Source of the DNA: Candidatus Omnitrophota bacterium
GTDB taxonomy: Bacteria > Omnitrophota > Gorgyraeia > Pluralincolimonadales > Pluralincolimonadaceae
Assembly (NCBI GenBank): GCA_020061685.1
Contig: JAGUXU010000069.1
Coordinates: 1-6,972 of the forward strand
Direction: 5' to 3'
DNA: 6,972 nt
In this document: one piece after another, positions 6,548 through 6,972 of the stretch
Numbering within the stretch: position 1 is the stretch's first letter
Layout: each line of letters begins with the position of its first letter
Notes under the pieces: model-generated
Database searches by the model: none
Told to the model about the DNA's origin: nothing
Seen by the model: only the letters and a program-made list of their open reading frames with translations
Made by a program: the position numbers and the translations under genes

Positions 6548-6972
6548 ATGTATGAGGCATTGGAAGTCAAGTTAAAGCGCTACGAGGAACTTGAGCGCCA
6601 TATCTCCGATCCCAAGGTCATCGCCGATACATCCGCCTATCAGCGGTATACGAAGGAGCTCGCTTCGTTAAGAGAGATCGTCGGCAGGTATAAGGAATAC
6701 AAGAAGACCGATGAGGACATCCGCGGACTGGAGGAGTTGTTGAAGAAAAAAGCGCAGGAAGCGGATTTTATCGAGTTGGCGAAAGAGGAGCTGTCCGGGC
6801 TCAAGAAGAAGAAAGAGGAGTCGGAGAGGGCTATCGAAGAGCTTCTTCTTGAGGACGACCCTGCTGCCGACAAGAACATAATAATGGAGATCCGCGCGGG
6901 GACCGGCGGGCTTGAGGCCTCACTATTTGCCGCCGACCTTTACAGGATGTATTCAAAATACGCCGGAAGGCA
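6548..6972 (+). CDS. prfA: Peptide chain release factor 1, 3'-truncated by the window edge
   Basis: Recognises UAA and UAG stop codons and triggers release of the finished protein. Only the first 141 of an expected 355-360 residues are inside the window; the frame stays open to the last base. The visible part is the charged helical domain 1 (about 1-105, rich in Lys and Glu), then EIRAGTGG (114-121) and LFAADLYRMYSKYAG, the start of domain 2. The stop-codon recognition PxT motif and the catalytic GGQ loop lie beyond the window and cannot be checked. After GTGG the usual acidic residue (Asp or Glu) is Leu122. RF2 is less likely because it normally reads AGxGGTEA and carries a longer N-terminus. 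The ATG lies 10 bases after the rpmE stop with a modest AAGG at 6536-6539 upstream. prmC, the methyltransferase for release factors, often follows but is not visible here. Confidence 0.94.
   Translation, partial: MYEALEVKLKRYEELERHISDPKVIADTSAYQRYTKELASLREIVGRYKEYKKTDEDIRGLEELLKKKAQEADFIELAKEELSGLKKKKEESERAIEELLLEDDPAADKNIIMEIRAGTGGLEASLFAADLYRMYSKYAGR

Overview
The window is one uninterrupted head-to-tail block of bacterial housekeeping genes, all on the + strand: polA (5' end cut by the window), glgA, coaE, a small GGDEF-domain gene, rho, rpmE and prfA (3' end cut). No gap between genes exceeds about 15 bases, and coaE/GGDEF and GGDEF/rho overlap. I see no internal promoter, terminator, RNA gene, mobile element or CRISPR array. 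The layout is that of a single long operon entered from upstream of position 1 and continuing past position 6972.

Organism: composition looks close to half GC by eye, with frequent ATA, AGG and TTA codons. A coaE-rho-rpmE-prfA core is a gene order I know from Deltaproteobacteria such as Geobacter and from several candidate phyla. Codon style plus the polA-glgA-coaE arrangement make an uncultured Omnitrophota-like (former OP3) bacterium my best guess. This is inference; the sequence alone does not prove it.

Region by region: 1-2478 is DNA polymerase I with 5'-nuclease, 3'-5' exonuclease and polymerase domains. 2481-3875 is an ADP-glucose-type glycogen synthase, a carbon-storage gene set among information-processing genes. 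3880-4479 is dephospho-CoA kinase, the last step of CoA synthesis. 4455-4973 is a stand-alone GGDEF-domain protein with several departures from a standard diguanylate cyclase. 4963-6324 is transcription terminator Rho with a short repetitive N-terminal tail and an unusual P-loop. 6340-6537 is ribosomal protein bL31 of the zinc-binding type. 6548-6972 is the start of peptide chain release factor 1.

The genes serve replication and repair, storage polymer synthesis, cofactor synthesis, transcription termination and translation, so they are linked more by co-transcription than by one pathway. The most distinctive element is the GGDEF protein. Its signature loop is intact, but the aspartate that normally recognises guanine is Asn, the usual inhibitory site is absent, and the C-terminal GRN-type motif is missing. 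Its last codons also carry the rho ribosome binding site. I did not find a clearly new multi-gene system; the findings are specific residue-level and operon-level oddities.
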